Positions 59,581 through 64,000 of a stretch of DNA of 64,000 nucleotides are shown here, one piece after another. The stretch lies in NCBI GenBank assembly GCA_029721435.1, contig CM056587.1:20220667-20284666 (forward strand), written 5' to 3'. Source of the DNA: Gymnothorax reevesii (Eukaryota; Chordata; Actinopteri; Anguilliformes; Muraenidae). Below the pieces are notes generated by a model. That model was not told the origin of the DNA and searched no databases. It saw only the letters and a program-made list of their open reading frames with translations. How positions within the stretch are numbered: position 1 is the stretch's first letter; every line of letters starts with the position of its first letter. The position numbers were made by a program, and so were the translations under genes.

Positions 59581-60289
59581 ATCCCCTTAGTTTATAAAAC
59601 AGTTCATATTAAAAATACCATTACTGGATTTTGTCACACTAATGGCAGAATTCAATAATTCATAATCCTACATCTGTTTGTTCAATATCAGGGAATCTGA
59701 TTGTTGGCAAGATAAAATGGCAGCTATGGACACGGCAATGCTCCAGCATTGTTTAATAATTCACCGTTTACCAGCGAAAACCAAGTCACAGTCTTCTTAT
59801 CCATTCTGCTCTATTTAATTGTTAATGTCCACAAAATGAATAGAACAACTATGGAGCACAGGTGGCCAAGCAAGCAGCATCTTGACAGATAATGTCCAAG
59901 ACGTCATGATTGATCAGTATCTAGTTTTATGCCTCAGTGGCAAATTTACTTAGTTCAGAAAGAAAATGATGGTCCTACTTCCATTTTCCCAATTTCTATT
60001 TTAAAACTAGCGCAGATGATACAGTCCATTTACTGTTTATTATCTGAACCATTTACCAAGGTGAATATCATTAAAGTCACGTGTATTCAAAAAGAATAAG
60101 TACATTTATAAGTTGAAGTCTTTGAAGTTCAGAATTTATCATTAGATTTTCTTGGATGTCATATTTTTTTGTTTTATATATATATATGACTTGATGATGG
60201 AGAAAAAAAAAAGATTCCCAAAAATGGGTAAAAATGGTCTCCTTCTTCTTGTTTGCACCAGAGCCCTTGCTGTGTTTATTTTTTTTTAA
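59581..60289. other. No gene recognised
   Basis: A/T-rich with a short (TA)n run near 60177-60187. Confidence 0.45.
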
Positions 60290-60480
60290 AGATTTTTTTT
60301 TTGATTTTTACCTTTATTTGACCGTTGCAGATAAACAGACAGGAAGGTTGCGCAGATGAATTGGAATGGCATGCGGCAAGTGACAAGAGCTGGAATCAAG
60401 CCCAGGTCGCCGTGAGAGGGACACAGCCTTTATGGTGCACGTGCTTAGACTGATTTGCCGCCTGGGCACCCCACCCTTGT
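60290..60480. repeat. Probable tRNA-related or tail-type repeat
   Basis: TGGAATCAAGCCCAGGTCGC followed by CCGCCTGGGCACCCCACCC resembles the common fish repeat with a GGAATCGAACC...GGGCGCCCC ending. Its class is uncertain. Confidence 0.35.
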
Positions 60481-62204
60481 TGTGTTTTACTCTCAAGATC
60501 ATTATCCAACCTGTGCACTCGGCCCTGGGCCAGTGACGTGTGGTTTGGCCCTTTTATGGTTTGCTTTGTTTTCTTAGGAACAGATTTGAGAGGGAGAAAA
60601 CCCGTCTCTCTTTAATTATTAACTGCGCTCTGAGCTCTCAGCTGCATGTATTCTATCATTTTCTGGTTTGCTATTTTACATAGTGAATTCCACAACTGCG
60701 ATTTTGATTCCTGTTTAATAAAACCCCAGTGTACTTGCACCTATGTCTGCTCTTGTGCTCTTCAGCAGAGGTGATGGAAAAAATGTGGTCACTCTTATTT
60801 CTCCCAATCACCTTTCTTGATTATTACTCGCGGAAATCTGACCTATCTATTTCAAGAAAATTGATTGAAGAAAATCAAATATACTGCCATTACTTTTTTC
60901 CCTAAAAGCCTCTATCTGTGCCACAAGCATTAGGACCCCCAGAGAGCCATCTCATAAAAACCTAATATTCCCATAAACTATATTCCCATATTTAACCAAT
61001 TTTACTTTCACCATAAGGAAACAAACACCTAAACGGTCATCCATGACCACCTGTTTTCCTGGGGTATGAATATGAGGTGACACTCAGGCTTATTTCCCCA
61101 AGGCTGTGGTCGAATAGTGAAGAAATTACATTCCGTCATCAAATTCCTAAGCGCTTTTCCTAAACCTCGATGGAAAATGTCATTAGGTTAAGGAATGTTG
61201 TGAAGGAGAATTCATAAGGACCCAGGGCAACACAATCATGGTTCTGAGAGAATTTGGCAGCATTTACACTTGGTGATACTATCATGTCTTTGATTTTATT
61301 GAATGGCCACATGGATGGTGCATAGCTTTCAGTATTGTTGCCATAAGGAATTGTGGAATGATGTTATCTCTTCTTTTTTCTTAAAGGGTGGTCCAGTGAA
61401 CCCTTGTGCTAAAGGAGGTACAGTATGTAAGGAGCACTGAAGTATCTTCCCCTAGCTTTCAGAGAATTTGAACAGCTCTTATTATGGCTGCCACGTAAAT
61501 ACTTCCAGGTCATTTCCAACGGGATGAAACTAAGCAGTTTCGGGTTCACTAAAGGGATTCAGGATGATTTGGATGGAATCCAGAATTGGGCAGAAATGTG
61601 GCGAATTAAATTTAATCTAGCAAAATGTAAAGTTGTACATGTAGGTAATAAAAACATTAGACGGGATTACTTCATGGGAGGTTTAAAACTGGAATGTGCT
61701 GCACACAAGAAAGATCTGGGAGTGATTGTTGACCAAACCTTCACAGGCTCTAGCCATTGTGCCGTAGCAGTTAAAAAAACCAATCGGATGCTGGGATACA
61801 TTGCCAAAAGTATTGAGTACAAATCTAAAGAGGTGATGCTTCTTTTGTACAACACATTCGTCAGACCACATCTGGAGTATTGTGTACAGTTCAGGGGACC
61901 ATACTTTAAGAAAGATATAGAGGCTCTAGAGAAAGTTCAGAGAAGAGCCACTAAGCTTATTCCAGGTTTAAAAGATGAAAGCTACGAGAAGAGGCTGAAA
62001 ATCCTTAATCTCTTCAGTCTACGGAAAAGAAGACTAAGGGGTGATTTCATTGAGGTCTTTAAATATGTTAAAGGGATTAACAAAGTGAATTATGTAGGAT
62101 TCCTTCGACCAAGTGTTGTGAGTAGAACTTGGGGTCACAAATGGAAGTTGACCAAAGGTAAATTTTGTACTGATATTCGGAAATATTTCCTCACCCAAAG
62201 AGTA

Positions 62205-62725
62205 ATTATATCCCCGAATGCCGCGTGGTGTTCCGGGGATATTATGTTTTTGGTCCGACCGCCGCACTACGTGCTAACGCGATAACTGCAGCAATATTTC
62301 AATTAGAAATTCCAAGTTTTGCATATAAGTAAGTATCATAAAGAGGAAGAACTGATTCGATTTTGAACAAGTTACAATTTCTAGATTGGCCACCAGGGGC
62401 CAAAAATGGAAAAAAATCACTGTTTTTATCATATCTCTGGAAATATTTGTCCAATTGACCTCAAATCAAGTGCAAATGAAAGGTCATGACCTGAGGATGT
62501 GTCACATGATGACATCATACCTGTATGGTTCAATATTTTGCCACCAGGTGGCGCTTTATGATGGAAAATTAACATTTTGGCCATATCTTCAGAATAATTT
62601 GTCCGATTGACCTGAAATTAAGTTCAAATGCAAGTCTATTCAAGGTCTATTCAAGAATTGGGGAATTGGAGGATTGGGGAAGTTCGGGGATATACCCCCA
62701 GCCGTCGCCTCCGACGGCATAAGCC
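62205..62725. mobile_element. TA-flanked MITE inside the LINE
   Basis: TA occurs at 62203-62204 and 62726-62727, and LINE coding continues in frame when the insert plus one TA is ignored. Near the ends, TATATCCCCGAA (62207-62218) pairs with TTCGGGGATATA (62683-62694). A hairpin GCCGTCGCCTCCGACGGC lies at 62701-62718. Non-coding. Confidence 0.75.
62541..62554 (+). promoter_or_regulatory. CTCF-like motif in MITE
   Basis: CCACCAGGTGGCGC fits the vertebrate CTCF core (CCASYAGRKGGCRS) at every position. A near match, CCACCAGGGGCC, is at 62391. Binding is not shown by sequence alone. Confidence 0.35.
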
Positions 62726-63144
62726 TAGTTTCAATGTGGAATAGCTTGCCTGACCATATTGTTGAGGCAGAGACCTTGGGGGTTTTCAAGAGCAGGCTTG
62801 ACTTAAAGCTAGATACCATTGAGTCATTGAGTATCCGAAGGGATATGTTCACAGTAGTATAAAGAAACTGGCGAGCGTAGTTGGGCTGAAAGGCCTGTTC
62901 TTGCCATTCATGTTATGTTATATTGAGCAAAAACACAATTTGAATGCAGACTCACTCATCAGTTTTCATTTTTCATTTTGCTGGACTTTTTCTCTTCCAA
63001 AGGCCTGAGACAACTTGTTACGATTCATGATATCATGGACTCAATCAAGTACCGGCAGTTCTTTAAATGAAACCAGCCAGAAAGCTAAACTAAGGCATGG
63101 CTGAGTCTTCCATAAGGACAATGCTCAAAAGCAGGTTTGGAAAT

Positions 63145-64000
63145 CAGTATAAAAATGGCTCAGTAACCGTTGATTCAAGGTTTTACTGCGACCATCTCAG
63201 TCATCAGCCCATGTTCATTTATCAACTGTATGTTGGAACAGCATCCAACCAAATCACAATTATAACAATAAAACTGAGATATCTCCCACAGCACAGCTGG
63301 TCTATCTCCTTCCAGTTCATTCCCTGATGATACCCCTGTTCCTGTGTTTTGCGTCATTTCTGGGAATATCTTGCTTGAGCTGTTGTTCCCCCCCCCCTCT
63401 ACAGAGAGTTGCGACACTGATTTCCTCCCCCTCTGACATGCAGAATTCCAAAAAGAATTCCAGCCTTTGCTTTCTGGGCAGTGCGCCCTCTGCTGTTGCA
63501 CCGAAGATGTAGCATTAGTTGGGAGTTGAACTGCATAGGTCTGAAGAATGGCGTAATCCATACCCTGGAATGAAATTGTCAAAAAATAATGACATTTCAA
63601 TGGCCTCATAAAAGAAGGGCGTAAGTGACATTTTACAAATTTTTCAGGAGAGCCAAAAAGTGCCTCAGCACCACCTTTTAGCAATATGCTGAACTATCCC
63701 TGGTAGAAATATAGTAGGCTACTTGGTTACCTATTGGGATGCCTACTAGACATTTTCATTATTCTTCATAAATTGGGAGATAATTAGCAAAATGCCCTTT
63801 AGCTCATTTAGCATGGGTGAAGATCATTTCGATCACAACAGCACCAATATTAAAAAGGCATTTAACCCCTTTAGCACAGGAATTGAGACTCCAGACTTGG
63901 TCAGGAGTTGGGCTAGTTCCCAAACAACCAAAAAATTCATTTTTGTCCGAAGTGTCACTTACACCCTTCTAACATGATGCCATCGATTTAATGGTATTAT
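63145..64000. other. No gene recognised
   Basis: The minus-strand frame of 169 codons at 63175-63684 has no recognisable domain, signal peptide or splice support. A C run is at 63391-63398. Nothing else is supported up to the window end. Confidence 0.4.

Larger units (their letters stand above)
61524..62862 (+). pseudogene. LINE reverse transcriptase C-terminus
   Basis: From 61524 the frame reads LDGIQNWAEMWRIKFNLAKC, then HKKDLGVIVDQTF, KKTNRMLGYIAKSIEYKSKE, YNTFVRPHLEYCVQF and KVQRRATKLIPGL. This is the thumb/C-terminal part of an L2/CR1-group reverse transcriptase. At 62205 it is interrupted by a 521-base insert; after 62725 the same frame resumes VSMWNSLPDHIVEAETLGVF and stops at 62860-62862. 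The catalytic YADD part is absent, as expected for a 5'-truncated copy. The 3' end is TGTTATGTTAT near 62926. Confidence 0.85.
60780..63140 (+). mobile_element. Tc1 relic split by LINE and MITE
   Basis: TTTTCCTGGGGTATGAATAT near 61052 matches the upstream region of the Tc1 copy at 32664. After the LINE, 63005-63140 reads LVTIHDIMDSIKYRQFFK and VFHKDNAQKQ, matching the Tc1 region around the second catalytic Asp. The transposase N-terminal half is unrecognisable. The LINE occupies about 61480-62960. Confidence 0.55.

Noticed and set aside
63175..63684. 169-codon minus-strand frame as a gene
   Set aside because: No domain is recognisable and it has no exon or promoter support.

Overview
This window looks like nuclear DNA of a ray-finned fish. 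The evidence is the dense mix of fish-typical repeats: several Tc1-like transposons, L2/CR1-group LINEs, a 5S-rRNA-derived SINE, Gypsy-type LTRs, TTAA-flanked and Harbinger-like non-autonomous elements, and short palindromic MITEs. Genes have spliceosomal introns with GT-AG ends. I cannot name the species. Nothing suggests bacterial or viral DNA: there are no operons, rRNA, tRNA or CRISPR.

Only one complete host-type gene is visible, on the + strand at 26549-29587. It has four coding exons (26549-26591, 28449-28775, 29233-29375, 29525-29587) whose splice phases fit (1, 1, 0). The predicted product is a 191-residue type I membrane protein: signal peptide, one V-type immunoglobulin domain with four cysteines and five N-glycosylation sequons, a proline-rich stalk, one membrane span and a short tail. 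It resembles B7/butyrophilin-type V domains, but I cannot assign it to a named gene. A second host-type signal is a probable terminal coding exon at 9235-9353 followed by two polyadenylation signals. Its upstream exons were not found.

The rest is mostly transposon strata. 1-12 kb: a 3-kb TTAA-flanked element with internal duplications, a Tc1 relic split by a hAT-like insertion, and several hairpin MITEs. 12-25 kb: two more Tc1-type relics, a 2-kb foldback element, a 0.7-kb CA-rich repeat, and a DDE transposase relic with intron-like interruptions. 25-33 kb: the V-domain gene and a nearly intact Tc1 element. 34-44 kb: a solo LTR, a LINE containing a 3-kb array of 46-bp repeats, and an internally deleted Gypsy element with a 5-bp target duplication. 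45-64 kb: a long-TIR element with a Harbinger-like element nested in it, a 5S SINE, a 3.3-kb TIR-bounded candidate containing a solo LTR with a 34-bp minisatellite, and a Tc1/LINE/MITE nest.

The most unusual structure is the array at about 38943-41927. Read on the minus strand, each 46-bp unit encodes part of the reverse-transcriptase segment NYRPVSNL..FMSKIL. The flanking DNA on both sides continues the same LINE reverse transcriptase. The satellite therefore appears to have grown in place by tandem amplification of a short piece of LINE coding sequence. A 115-bp hairpin of inverted units marks one edge of the array.
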